This document shows, piece by piece, positions 1 through 6,409 of a DNA stretch of 8,458 nucleotides. Positions within the stretch are counted from its first letter, which is position 1, and the number at the start of each line of letters is the position of its first letter. The notes beneath the pieces are model-generated. The model ran no database searches. It was given only the letters and a program-made list of their open reading frames with translations, and was not told where the DNA came from. The stretch is taken from contig DAOTVD010000451.1 in the NCBI GenBank assembly GCA_034437075.1, positions 1-8,458 on the forward strand, read 5' to 3'. The position numbers and the translations under genes are program-made. The stretch is from DAOTVD01 sp034437075 (GTDB lineage Bacteria > Chloroflexota > Anaerolineae > Aggregatilineales > J027).

Positions 1-2
1 AA

Positions 3-176
3 CTCAACCAACAACCCCCTGAAGTACAACGCGCGGTTGCCACACGAGACGAATTGCAGAAATTGAGCTTGTTTCGCTTAGGATATCGTTGGTTTAAGCG
101 TTTAGTTGCCTTGTCGCTTGAGACGCTTTCATTCAAACTCGTCCTAAAACCACCTACTTTAGTCCTGAAAAGATAA
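3..176 (+). CDS. C-terminal fragment, probable transposase (5' end outside window)
   Basis: A frame is open from the first full codon at base 3 to TAA at 174-176, giving 57 residues of the C-terminus of a protein whose start lies before the window. The stretch is rich in basic and hydrophobic residues and includes LSLFRLGYRWFKRL. Short tails of this style, LF-x-LG-x-RW followed by a basic helix and a Leu/Pro-rich end, are familiar to me from IS4-like DDE transposases, but no catalytic residue is visible and the match is from memory. A repeat cluster starts only a few bases after the stop, which fits a mobile-element neighbourhood. Whether the gene is intact upstream cannot be seen. It could instead be the end of an unrelated protein. 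Confidence 0.45.
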   Translation, partial: LNQQPPEVQRAVATRDELQKLSLFRLGYRWFKRLVALSLETLSFKLVLKPPTLVLKR

Positions 177-181
177 AAGTG

Positions 182-291
182 TACCCCCATCAGCCGAATT
201 CGGGGGGAGAACTTACTCGTGCGCGTAATAGCCCCTCCCTGAATTCGGGGAGGGGTTGGGGAGGGGTAATTATTTTTCTGGAAAAGCCTTA
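182..291 (+). repeat. Palindromic G-rich repeat, copy A
   Basis: First copy of an intergenic repeat seen four times in this window. It contains a palindrome centred on GAATTC (CCGAATTCGG, extending into a G-run), the conserved spacer ACTTACTCGTGCGCGTAATA, a second palindrome (231-254, C-rich arm, GAATTC centre, G-rich arm), a four-tract G-run at 247-266, and an AT-rich end, TAATTATTTTTCTGGAAAAG. Bases 211-290 match copy B at 351-430 with three differences in 80, an exact offset of 140. Its left end is eroded compared with copy B. No convincing protein-coding content. Confidence 0.85.
247..266 (+). other. Four-tract G-quadruplex motif in copy A
   Basis: The stretch reads GGGG-A-GGGG-TT-GGGG-A-GGGG. 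This is four runs of four G with loops of 1, 2 and 1 bases, the pattern expected of a very stable G-quadruplex. The C-rich complement could form an i-motif. It overlaps the right arm of a GAATTC-centred palindrome, so a hairpin and a quadruplex would be alternative folds. Folding in the cell is an inference. Confidence 0.7.
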
Positions 292-307
292 CCGCAATGG
301 GTACATT

Positions 308-431
308 CTTGATTTACCCCCCTTTAGCTCCCCCCGAATTCGGAGGGATAACTTACTCGCGCGCGTAATAGCCCCTCCCTGAATTCGGGGAGGGGCTGGG
401 GAGGGGTAATTATTTTTCTGGAAAAGTCTTA
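308..431 (+). repeat. Palindromic G-rich repeat, copy B (most complete)
   Basis: Most complete copy of the repeat. It begins CTTGATTTACCCCCC, passes through a C-rich arm, GAATTC and a G-rich arm, then the ACTTACTCGC-GCGCGTAATA spacer, a second GAATTC palindrome (371-394) and the AT-rich end with TCTGGAAAAG. The left boundary is set by comparison with copy C, which shares CTTGATTT-TACCCCCC. The small size, internal palindromes, intergenic location and lack of coding capacity suggest a REP- or MITE-like element. No clear terminal inverted repeats or target duplications can be defined, so the exact class is uncertain. Confidence 0.85.
387..406 (+). other. Four-tract G-quadruplex motif in copy B
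   Basis: The stretch reads GGGG-A-GGGG-CT-GGGG-A-GGGG. It is identical to the copy A motif except for one base in the central loop (C396 for T256). The G-tracts are intact in both copies although the loop has changed. In copy C the same place has collapsed to GGGGAGGGGGGG, which no longer offers four separate tracts of four. Confidence 0.7.
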
Positions 432-436
432 CACCC

Positions 437-458
437 AAAAGAGGGCCCAGAGGCCCCC
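437..458 (-). terminator. Intrinsic terminator of the SH3-like protein gene
   Basis: On the minus strand a 7-bp stem, GGGGGCC with GGCCCTC (one G-T pair), closes a 4-base loop and is followed directly by TTTT. It begins 23 bases past the stop codon of the minus-strand gene, where a Rho-independent terminator would be expected. It insulates that gene from the repeat cluster at 182-431. Confidence 0.75.
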
Positions 459-481
459 TTGCGATAGCTAAAAGTGGTGCT

Positions 482-2239
482 TTAGCGACCGGGCACAGCC
501 GTCGGGTTAATTTGGATCGGCTGGATGTTCACGCCGCCATTGCCATTTGTGTCCGGCTCGCGGGGCGGTTCAGCTTGTTGGCTGGGGATTTGCGGCGCGG
601 GCTCGGCCTGCTCGCTCGGGATTTCCGGCGCGGGTTGGGCTTGCTCGCTCGGCAATTCTGGCGCGGTGGTGTCGGGTTGGCGCGGTTCTTCTTCTGTCGT
701 CGTCGCCGCACCCGGCACCAGATAGTAGAATTCGCGGTCATTTTCGGCGACCCAACCCGTGCGGCCATCATCCGTGCGGATGGGCACCCAGCGATTCTCG
801 CCCATGCAGACCGGTTCGCCATTGATGATGAGGTTCGTGTTGGCGGCTAGTTGGTCGATGGTCGCCCCGTTGGGGTTGTCGCGCAGGTTCAGCCCGGCGA
901 AGGTATGCGCGGCGGTGTTGACCGTCAAGCGGCCCGGCAGCAGATCGTCGCAGCTACCGCCCCCGGCCATCGCGCCCGCGTTGAATGGTTGCATGTAGTA
1001 GAAATGGTAGAGGCGGTCGGCCATGTTGTATTCCTCGTATAGCCAGTGCGCATACACCGCCGCGCTTTCGAAATACCAGCCTGCGCTGCCTGTCAGTTCA
1101 CCGTTTTGCATTTCGATACGCCACCAGGTTTCGACCGTATCATTACCGGAGTTTTCGATAACTACATCATCGCTTTCGTCAACAAGCGTCCCTTGATACT
1201 CACGCACGAGGCATAGCGGGCCTTCGACCACGCGAGCGATGTTGATGCCATCCAGCAGATCAGCAGGGGGGATGTTGAAGAAATTGTCTAGGTCATTCAC
1301 CTCGCCCATGCGCAGCCCGTTTTCTGGTAAGAAACGAATGGTGTTATAGGCGTTCTGGCCATAGTCTTGCAGCGGGTTGTTGTTCGGGAAGGTCTCTGGC
1401 CATTCGATAGCATTGGGATCGTCGCCAAACACCTCACCACCAATGCCGAAATTCGGATTCGGGGAACTGTAGCGGAAGTAGCCATAGCCAGTCAGGATAG
1501 CATCCGTGCCAACGCTCAGATTAGTAGGCGCGCCGCCCGTGCAGGGGATAACCGTGCCCTGGGGGACATTGACGGTATTCCCCGTCTCGATGGTGGGGGT
1601 GACGACGGGCTGCAACAACCGCACCGCTGCATTATCCACCACAATCGACTGACGGTTACCGGGCTGAGAAACGCTGTTCAAATCGGCATTCAACTGGTAA
1701 TACGCCTCGCCCAGTTCGATGTTATCGGCATAGTGCAGGGTTTCGATGGCCCAACCCGCTTGGTTGTTGTGCGCTACGGGCCAAAACCGCGCAAAAAGCG
1801 ATCCATCCCCCACGCACACGGACGGCCCGGTGATCGAGAGTAAATCAGCGGGGCCAATATCGTTCAAGCGCTGTTCGATGTCGGCGGTGGCGTGCAAATT
1901 GTGGGCCAAATCTTGATTTGTGATCTGGAATTCTAGCAATTGGGGGATAAGCTGATCCAGGGAGATATTCGGATCCTCATAGTTAGGGAACGCCGCCACC
2001 AAGCCCCAACTCGTTAAAAAGGTGGTACGGGCTGAACCCCCGGCGGCCAGATAGCTGGGGATGGCCGCATCGCAAGCGGTGGGTTGGGGCGGTTCTTGGC
2101 CGAGCACATCAACGGCAATCGGAAAGGGCGGTACATCATTGGCGGGGGACAGCACATCAGGATCATCTGCCCAGGCGACCGAGGCGCCGAACACCAGCGC
2201 GCTCACAATTATCAAACTCAGTAGCGTTAGTTTTCGCAT
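482..2239 (-). CDS. Secreted SH3-like (SH3b) repeat protein with Pro-rich tail
   Basis: Predicted exported protein of 585 residues. The ATG at 2239 is chosen over an upstream in-frame ATG at 2491 because AAGGAG lies 6 bases before it and it opens a clear signal peptide (MRKL, a hydrophobic core to about residue 20, and a likely cut after AWA at 24). The rest looks like three related modules, each opening with a Cys (56, 233, 430), having a second Cys in a GP-x-C or EPVC motif (142, 343, 478) and closing with a GW (163, 387, 496). The third (about 430-510) is the best bacterial SH3 match, with LNLRDNPN and GWVAE; the first two are degenerate. Residues 528-560 are three 11-residue repeats (ELPSEQAQPAP type), followed by a tail ending INPTAVPGR. 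SH3b domains often bind cell wall or protein ligands; the ligand here is unknown. No membrane anchor or LPXTG motif is seen after the signal peptide. The gene is divergent from the regulator and probably co-controlled with it. Confidence 0.85.
   Translation of the reverse strand: MRKLTLLSLIIVSALVFGASVAWADDPDVLSPANDVPPFPIAVDVLGQEPPQPTACDAAIPSYLAAGGSARTTFLTSWGLVAAFPNYEDPNISLDQLIPQLLEFQITNQDLAHNLHATADIEQRLNDIGPADLLSITGPSVCVGDGSLFARFWPVAHNNQAGWAIETLHYADNIELGEAYYQLNADLNSVSQPGNRQSIVVDNAAVRLLQPVVTPTIETGNTVNVPQGTVIPCTGGAPTNLSVGTDAILTGYGYFRYSSPNPNFGIGGEVFGDDPNAIEWPETFPNNNPLQDYGQNAYNTIRFLPENGLRMGEVNDLDNFFNIPPADLLDGINIARVVEGPLCLVREYQGTLVDESDDVVIENSGNDTVETWWRIEMQNGELTGSAGWYFESAAVYAHWLYEEYNMADRLYHFYYMQPFNAGAMAGGGSCDDLLPGRLTVNTAAHTFAGLNLRDNPNGATIDQLAANTNLIINGEPVCMGENRWVPIRTDDGRTGWVAENDREFYYLVPGAATTTEEEPRQPDTTAPELPSEQAQPAPEIPSEQAEPAPQIPSQQAEPPREPDTNGNGGVNIQPIQINPTAVPGR
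560..658 (-). repeat. Three 33-bp in-frame repeats coding a Pro/Glu/Gln-rich linker
   Basis: Residues 528-560 of the SH3-like protein consist of ELPSEQAQPAP, EIPSEQAEPAP and QIPSQQAEPPR. The DNA is a 33-bp tandem repeat, with the plus strand showing recurring GCTCGCTCGG blocks. Such repeats commonly grow and shrink by slippage and give a flexible, extended linker between a folded domain and the C-terminus. Confidence 0.85.
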
Positions 2240-2245
2240 GTCGTA

Positions 2246-2251
2246 CTCCTT
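2246..2251 (-). promoter_or_regulatory. Ribosome binding site fixing the start of the SH3-like gene
   Basis: The minus strand reads AAGGAG-TACGAC-ATG. This strong Shine-Dalgarno match with a 6-base gap supports translation from 2239 rather than from the ATG at 2491, which lies inside the divergent regulator gene. Confidence 0.85.
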
Positions 2252-2273
2252 ATCATTCAACGTATACATAGCC

Positions 2274-2302
2274 ATCTTAGGCCGCTGCGCGAGGCGGGTC
2301 AC
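2274..2302 (-). promoter_or_regulatory. Candidate sigma70-type promoter of the SH3-like gene
   Basis: On the minus strand GTGACC (2302-2297; four of six matches to TTGACA) is followed after exactly 17 bases by TAAGAT (2279-2274). Transcription would start near 2267, giving a leader of about 27 bases that includes the ribosome binding site. The call is strengthened because the other secreted-protein gene has the same GTGACC, the same 17-base gap and a comparable -10 at nearly the same distance from its start codon. Confidence 0.55.
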
Positions 2303-2318
2303 CCCTCCAAAGTGGGGT
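2297..2318. promoter_or_regulatory. Candidate operator ACCCC-N8-GGGGT in the divergent promoter region
   Basis: Plus-strand bases 2301-2318 form the inverted repeat ACCCC-TCCAAAGT-GGGGT. The 22-base block 2297-2318 matches 6404-6425, upstream of the other secreted-protein gene, at 17 of 22 positions. One end overlaps the candidate -35 of the SH3-like gene and the other overlaps the first base of the TATAAT of the regulator gene, so a bound protein could affect both directions. The binding factor is unknown. The adjacent regulator is the obvious candidate, but this is inference. Confidence 0.5.
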
Positions 2319-2323
2319 ATAAT
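2318..2323 (+). promoter_or_regulatory. -10 box (TATAAT) of the regulator gene
   Basis: A perfect TATAAT lies 57 bases before the ATG at 2381. The region 16-18 bases upstream (CGGGTC or GGGTCA) is a poor -35, so the promoter may need an activator, or may be held by the inverted repeat that overlaps it. The predicted start falls near 2330, inside a run of seven G. Confidence 0.5.
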
Positions 2324-2324
2324 A

Positions 2325-2342
2325 GGGGGGGTAATGTCCCCC
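2325..2342 (+). other. Short G5/C5 inverted repeat in the regulator leader
   Basis: A run of seven G (2325-2331), TAATGT and five C (2338-2342) can form a 5-bp GC stem at or next to the predicted 5' end of the regulator mRNA. It could protect the 5' end, or be a second half of the operator region. It could also be no more than a relic of the G-rich intergenic repeats. Confidence 0.35.
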
Positions 2343-2380
2343 ACATACTTAGGTCTATTGATTTGTTGGGATGAGGCGTG

Positions 2381-4804
2381 ATGACAAAACTTACGGACGA
2401 ACTCAACACTCGCGAAATCGAGATATTGCAACTCGTGAAGCAAGGGCTCAGTAATCGCGAGATTGCCGATAACCTCTATCTTAGTTTGCACACTGTTAAA
2501 TGGTACTTAAAGCAAATTTATGGCAAGCTCGATGTCGGCAGCCGGACGCAAGCGCTGCTGAAGGTCAAAACCTTGATCGAAACGCCCGAACGCCAGAGCG
2601 TGCCGCATAATCTGCCCACGCTGCTGACGCCTTTCGTTGGGCGCCAGGCCGAACTCGCGCAATTATCGTCGTTATTGCTGGATGAAGCCACGCGCTTGGT
2701 GACCATCCACGGCGCGGGTGGGATGGGCAAAACGCATCTGGCGATGGAGGGTGCCTGGCGTATGCTCCCGTATTTTCCTGATGGCGTCTATCTTATGTCG
2801 TTAGGCGGCCTGGACGACGCGGCGCAGGTGTTTTCTGCTATGGCCCAGCAGCTTGGGGTGTCGCCCGGCAGCGACGAATCCGCTTTGCAAGTGCTTATGG
2901 ACTATTTGCAGTACCAGCACAGCTTATTGGTGCTGGATAACTTCGAGCATGTGCACGCCGCCGCCGCCGGCTTAAGCACTTTGTTGGCTGGGGCGCCCAA
3001 GCTGAAATTGGTGGTTACCTCGCGCCAACGGCTAGATTTACGCAGCGAATATGTGTTGTCCTTAGAGGGCTTGGCCGTCCCCGCAGAACATGACATCCCC
3101 GACCCCGAGACGCATGGCGCGTTGCAACTCTTTACCCAAATCGCAGAGAAAAACGGCTACACTTTGCAGCCCGGCGATGAACCGCATATTGCCCGGATTT
3201 GCCAATTGGTGGACGGGATGCCCCTGGGGATTGAGCTAGCGGCCTCTTGGGTGAATTTGCTGGCACCCGCCCAGATTCGGCAAGAACTCGCCCACGATAT
3301 CGATCTGCTCAGTGCCGCCGCGCCCGATGTGCCGCTCCGCCACCGCAGCATCCGCGCGACCTTCGATTACTCCTGGGGGCTTTTGAGCACTGCCGAACGG
3401 GCGGCGGCGCTAGGGCTGGCCGTCTTTCGGGGGCGGTTTACCGCGCCAGCGATGCAAGCCGTCACGGGCGCGGGGCCGCTGGCTTTGCGCAACCTCATGA
3501 ATAAAGCATGGCTGCACCCTGCGTCTGATAATCGCCTGCGTGTGCATGAATTGCTGCGCCAATACTTACGCGAGCACCTGCAAGCCGACGCGGCCCAGCA
3601 TAGCGCCCTGCAAGACGCCCACGCGCGTTACTACCTGCACCTGGCCGCTGAGCAAGCGCCACTGGTGAATAAAGGCCATTTCTTGCCCGCCACGCAAGCC
3701 ATGATGGACGAACTCGACAATCTGCGCCCGGCTTGGGCCTATGCAATACAACAAGAATGGTGGGATGCGCTAGACGACGCTTGGCCGTATCTGACCGCTT
3801 ACCACTTTAAGGGCTGGTGGCACGACGCGGTCGAGATTATGGATGATATGCTGGCTGTCATCCCCCAAACCCATTCCCTGACGTATAAACTTTTGCTGTT
3901 TTCCGGCTTGTTTTCCATGCTGCGCAACGACATTACCGGCGCGATGCGCTACGCGGCCCAGGCCGGGCCATTGCTGCACCAAGCCGGGGATGAGGTCTAT
4001 GTACCGTTGCTGTTAACCCTGGATGGCCTCGGCGCGGCCTATCAACAGCATTTACCCGAGGCCCTGGCCTTGCTGCAAGATGCCCTGGCGCGCACCGACC
4101 GTTTACAACATGCCTTTGTCTTCGTGTGGGTGGCGTCCATCTACAGCCATTTACATCTTGCCGCAGGGCAATACCACGTCTCGCGGGCGCTGTATGAAGA
4201 CCTGCTGGCGCTTTACCCGCAAGACGTCAACCCCAACGAATTAGGGTATGTGCATCTGGCGCATGTTTGCCGCCGTATGGGCGACCTGGATGAGGCCCAA
4301 CAACATTACCAAATCTGCCTGGAACGTAGCTTGGAACGGCGGAGCAGTGGGTCTCTTGTCGAAGCATCGTATTATTTGAATTATCTGAAGGCCCCTGATC
4401 ATCCCTTGGACTATCATTTTGATAAATTGCGTTCGGTGGTGGATTTCATCGGCAATTACAATACGCTGGGGCGCATCTTGCGTTATACGGCGGTCGTAGC
4501 GTATACCTCCGGCGACCATGCGCATTTTTTCCGGCTTCAAATGCTGGCTTGTTTGGCGTTTCTGACGGGCCGGCGCTATGCTGATGTGCGCGATGTGCTG
4601 GTCAATAGCGGCCAAACGGCCCTTAACCATGGCCAACCCGCCTTGGCCGAGCGATTATCATTCTTGGCGCTGAACATCCCGAATGCCGAGCCCACGCCCG
4701 AATTGCAAGACCTGCTCGCGCACTTCGGCTCAACCAACAGACCCGCGCTCAGCCGTTCGGATGATGATCTGCGCGTGGCCCTATTGGCTATGCCTGTGGG
4801 ATAA
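2381..4804 (+). CDS. LuxR-HTH / NB-ARC (STAND) / TPR-like transcriptional regulator
   Basis: A predicted cytoplasmic ATP-dependent transcription factor of 807 residues. Residues 8-66 form a LuxR/GerE helix-turn-helix (LNTREIEILQLV, then SNREIADNL and LHTVKWYLKQIYGKL). An NB-ARC-type ATPase follows: the PFVGRQAEL entry motif (84-92), Walker A GAGGMGKT (111-118), Walker B LLVLD (182-186), the arginine motif VVTSRQRL (211-218), GMPLGIELAA (279-288) and RVHELLRQY (387-395, in the MHD-like position). Residues from about 410 to 780 are alpha-helical with TPR-like pairs, the likely sensor or oligomerisation part. In the STAND family, ligand binding to the sensor permits nucleotide exchange and assembly. 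The domain order is opposite to MalT, whose LuxR domain is C-terminal, but the layout is common in Chloroflexota. ATG 2381 is preferred to GTG 2378 because GAGG at 2373-2376 leaves a usable 4-base gap. It is divergent from one secreted-protein gene and convergent with the other. The target genes and ligand are unknown. Confidence 0.92.
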   Translation: MTKLTDELNTREIEILQLVKQGLSNREIADNLYLSLHTVKWYLKQIYGKLDVGSRTQALLKVKTLIETPERQSVPHNLPTLLTPFVGRQAELAQLSSLLLDEATRLVTIHGAGGMGKTHLAMEGAWRMLPYFPDGVYLMSLGGLDDAAQVFSAMAQQLGVSPGSDESALQVLMDYLQYQHSLLVLDNFEHVHAAAAGLSTLLAGAPKLKLVVTSRQRLDLRSEYVLSLEGLAVPAEHDIPDPETHGALQLFTQIAEKNGYTLQPGDEPHIARICQLVDGMPLGIELAASWVNLLAPAQIRQELAHDIDLLSAAAPDVPLRHRSIRATFDYSWGLLSTAERAAALGLAVFRGRFTAPAMQAVTGAGPLALRNLMNKAWLHPASDNRLRVHELLRQYLREHLQADAAQHSALQDAHARYYLHLAAEQAPLVNKGHFLPATQAMMDELDNLRPAWAYAIQQEWWDALDDAWPYLTAYHFKGWWHDAVEIMDDMLAVIPQTHSLTYKLLLFSGLFSMLRNDITGAMRYAAQAGPLLHQAGDEVYVPLLLTLDGLGAAYQQHLPEALALLQDALARTDRLQHAFVFVWVASIYSHLHLAAGQYHVSRALYEDLLALYPQDVNPNELGYVHLAHVCRRMGDLDEAQQHYQICLERSLERRSSGSLVEASYYLNYLKAPDHPLDYHFDKLRSVVDFIGNYNTLGRILRYTAVVAYTSGDHAHFFRLQMLACLAFLTGRRYADVRDVLVNSGQTALNHGQPALAERLSFLALNIPNAEPTPELQDLLAHFGSTNRPALSRSDDDLRVALLAMPVG

Positions 4805-4831
4805 AAAGCGCAGAGGCGCGGGGCCTCTGCG
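4803..4831 (-). terminator. Intrinsic terminator of the propeller-like protein gene
   Basis: A perfect 9-bp stem, CGCAGAGGC (4809-4817) with GCCTCTGCG (4823-4831), closes a 5-base loop. On the minus strand it is followed by C and TTTTT, the arrangement of a Rho-independent terminator for the gene ending at 4851. The T-run overlaps the TAA stop codon of the convergent regulator. On the plus strand no T-run follows, so it should terminate regulator transcripts less well, though the hairpin may still act as a 3' barrier. Confidence 0.8.
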
Positions 4832-4850
4832 GCTAGCTATGTGGGGATAA

Positions 4851-6344
4851 TTAGCGCCCTAGCGCGGGTGTAGCCGTCGGGTTGATCGGCACAACTTGAA
4901 TTTGAAGCGGCGTCGGGGATGGCCCCACGGGTTGCACAGGCTGCACCTGAAGCGGGGTCGCGGTCGGCTGGATGATCGGCGGCGCGACGTTCAGCGGCGT
5001 TGCGGTCGGCCCTAGGGGTTGCACGGTCTGCACCTGAAGCGGGGTCGCGGTCGGCACCACGGGTTGCACGCTTAAGGGCGTCGGCGAGGGCGCGCTGGGC
5101 GGCGCCTGGATCGTGTCACCATTGCCGACGATTTGCGTGGGCAACTCCGCCAGGCCGAAGGTCGCGCCGATGGGCGTCGTATAGACGACCTGAAAGGCCG
5201 TGCCGGGCATGAAGATCGTATTCCCCACCTGCGGCGCGAAGGCTTCAAAATCCAGGCTAGTAGCGTGGTACAACTGCCAGGCTAAGGCATCCACGGCGAT
5301 AAACCCATCCGGGGTATTGTGCAAGGCACCGATGTTTGGCCCCAGTGGCAGGCTGGTGTCTTCGGTGGCCAGGCTGACGGCATAATAGGGCGGTTGTTGG
5401 TCGTTTTCGGTGCGATAACCGAGCCATTCGCCCGCGCGCAACCAGCGCGCCTCACTCAGGGTATAGCCCGCGCCAGGAATAATCGTAACGGGTAACTGGC
5501 CATTATGCGGATACACGCCGATAAAATTGCCTAGCGTGTTGCTTTGCGGCACCGTTTGGGAGGTGTCGAAGCCCGTGAAGGCGACGGCCTGCGTCGCGGG
5601 CAGGATGTCGAAGCCGGCAATGGGGCTATATGGCAGGTCATCCGGCACCACGGGCGCATCCGCCAGGGCGGGCACGGGGTTATGGTACCACATAAACGAT
5701 GGATAACTCAGGCGCAGCGGGTCGTTGGTGACCTGTTGTAGATTCACGAAACGCTGGCCCGCTCCGTCATCCAGGCCAAACCCGGAGACAACCGGCCACC
5801 AGCTAAGGGCCGTGATGAAGTTATCTGGCAAAATCTGGCTTTCGGGCGTCAGTTGATCGACCACATCGCCCGTGGCAGTCTCGAAGACCAGCACACGCCA
5901 CACGCCGAATTCCTCGTGGCGCAAGGTCAGCGCGACATGGTCCCCCGTGAACGAGAACGCGACCCGGCTATGGTTAGGGATCACCTCGCCGACCTGGGCC
6001 TGATGGGTCTGAATCCATTGCGCGGTCTGGAAATCGTAAAAGCCAATGCCTAGCCGGTTGGTTTCCAGGGGCGACACCATCACCATATAGCGCCCATCCG
6101 GCGCGATGTGGATGCCATGCTCGGCCTCGGGTGTTTCATCCGGCAATTGGGGCCGTGGCAAGCTACCTTGCTCGCCATTTTCATTAATCCAATGTAGCGT
6201 ATCACTAGCAGGTACCCAAGTAATGGCATACCAATCGGCCTCGGGTAGGGGCGTGCTGGCTTGCGCGGGGCGCAAATTGCCCATCATAAGCAGCGCAGCA
6301 TTCAGCGTCACGACGATGGCGAATATCAGCCATTTGTATTTCAT
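4851..6344 (-). CDS. Secreted beta-propeller-like protein with PTATP-type tail
   Basis: Predicted exported protein of 497 residues with no cysteine. GAGGAGG lies 7 bases before the ATG at 6344. A signal peptide follows (MKYKW, hydrophobic to about residue 21, likely cut after AQA at 29). Residues about 35-400 look like blades of a WD40/YVTN- or TolB-like propeller: IHIAPDGRYMVMV (78-90) with IGFYDFQTAQW (100-110), then VAFSFTGDHVALTL with VLVFETATGDVVDQL (128-165), and weaker units such as VAFTGFD and IGVYPHNGQLP. A blade count cannot be given reliably. Residues 417-497 are a Pro/Thr-rich tail of about six units with (P/S)-T-x-TP-L cores (PTATPLQVQ type), ending INPTATPALGR. Such tails are usually extended and often glycosylated in exported proteins. 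No enzyme motif is recognised; binding or surface scaffolding is more likely. The promoter block and C-terminal tail resemble those of the SH3-like gene. Confidence 0.8.
   Translation of the reverse strand: MKYKWLIFAIVVTLNAALLMMGNLRPAQASTPLPEADWYAITWVPASDTLHWINENGEQGSLPRPQLPDETPEAEHGIHIAPDGRYMVMVSPLETNRLGIGFYDFQTAQWIQTHQAQVGEVIPNHSRVAFSFTGDHVALTLRHEEFGVWRVLVFETATGDVVDQLTPESQILPDNFITALSWWPVVSGFGLDDGAGQRFVNLQQVTNDPLRLSYPSFMWYHNPVPALADAPVVPDDLPYSPIAGFDILPATQAVAFTGFDTSQTVPQSNTLGNFIGVYPHNGQLPVTIIPGAGYTLSEARWLRAGEWLGYRTENDQQPPYYAVSLATEDTSLPLGPNIGALHNTPDGFIAVDALAWQLYHATSLDFEAFAPQVGNTIFMPGTAFQVVYTTPIGATFGLAELPTQIVGNGDTIQAPPSAPSPTPLSVQPVVPTATPLQVQTVQPLGPTATPLNVAPPIIQPTATPLQVQPVQPVGPSPTPLQIQVVPINPTATPALGR
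4875..5096 (-). repeat. Repeats coding the Pro/Thr-rich tail
   Basis: These bases code residues 417-490 of the propeller-like protein, with repeating cores SPTPL, PTATPL, PTATPL, PTATPL, SPTPL and PTATP spaced about 13-16 residues apart. At the DNA level a 28-base stretch (4941-4968) recurs exactly at 5028-5055. The offset is 87 bases (29 codons), or two units, which points to recent duplication or gene-conversion-like homogenisation inside the tail. Confidence 0.85.
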
Positions 6345-6351
6345 GTTTATT

Positions 6352-6358
6352 CCTCCTC
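6352..6358 (-). promoter_or_regulatory. Ribosome binding site of the propeller-like protein gene
   Basis: The minus strand reads GAGGAGG-AATAAAC-ATG, a strong Shine-Dalgarno match with a 7-base gap. It fixes the start at 6344, directly before a signal peptide. Confidence 0.88.
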
Positions 6359-6380
6359 GTTTGGTTTGTCAATCTCTCTC

Positions 6381-6409
6381 AGCATAGATAAACAAGGCGG
6401 GGTGGTCAC
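6381..6409 (-). promoter_or_regulatory. Candidate sigma70-type promoter of the propeller-like protein gene
   Basis: On the minus strand GTGACC (6409-6404) is followed after exactly 17 bases by TATGCT (6386-6381). Transcription would start near 6374, giving a leader of about 29 bases. The arrangement mirrors that of the SH3-like gene, where GTGACC lies 58 bases from the start codon against 60 here. A perfect TTGACA further downstream (about 25 bases before the ATG) is too close to the start to act as a -35. Confidence 0.55.

Noticed and set aside
179..382. 67-residue frame over the left repeat cluster
   Set aside because: It is made of copies A and B of a non-coding repeat, has Gly/Pro/Arg-rich low-complexity content and no ribosome site.
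182..431. CRISPR array
   Set aside because: Only two direct copies with a 140-base period, internal palindromes and similar intervening sequence. There are no uniform short repeats with unique spacers and no cas genes.
1367..1843. 158-residue plus-strand frame
   Set aside because: It is antisense to the SH3-like gene, whose minus-strand reading has a signal peptide, modules and terminator. The antisense product looks like no protein family.
2240..2491. 84-residue N-terminal extension of the SH3-like protein from ATG 2491
   Set aside because: It lies inside and antisense to the helix-turn-helix coding region, has no good ribosome site, and would bury a clean signal peptide. AAGGAG and the signal peptide support the start at 2239.
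4241..4636. 131-residue minus-strand frame
   Set aside because: Shadow of the TPR-like part of the regulator gene; no start signal or recognisable motif.
6364..6374. TTGACA as -35 of the propeller-like protein gene
   Set aside because: On the minus strand it lies about 25 bases before the ATG, so the start site would fall at or beyond the start codon.
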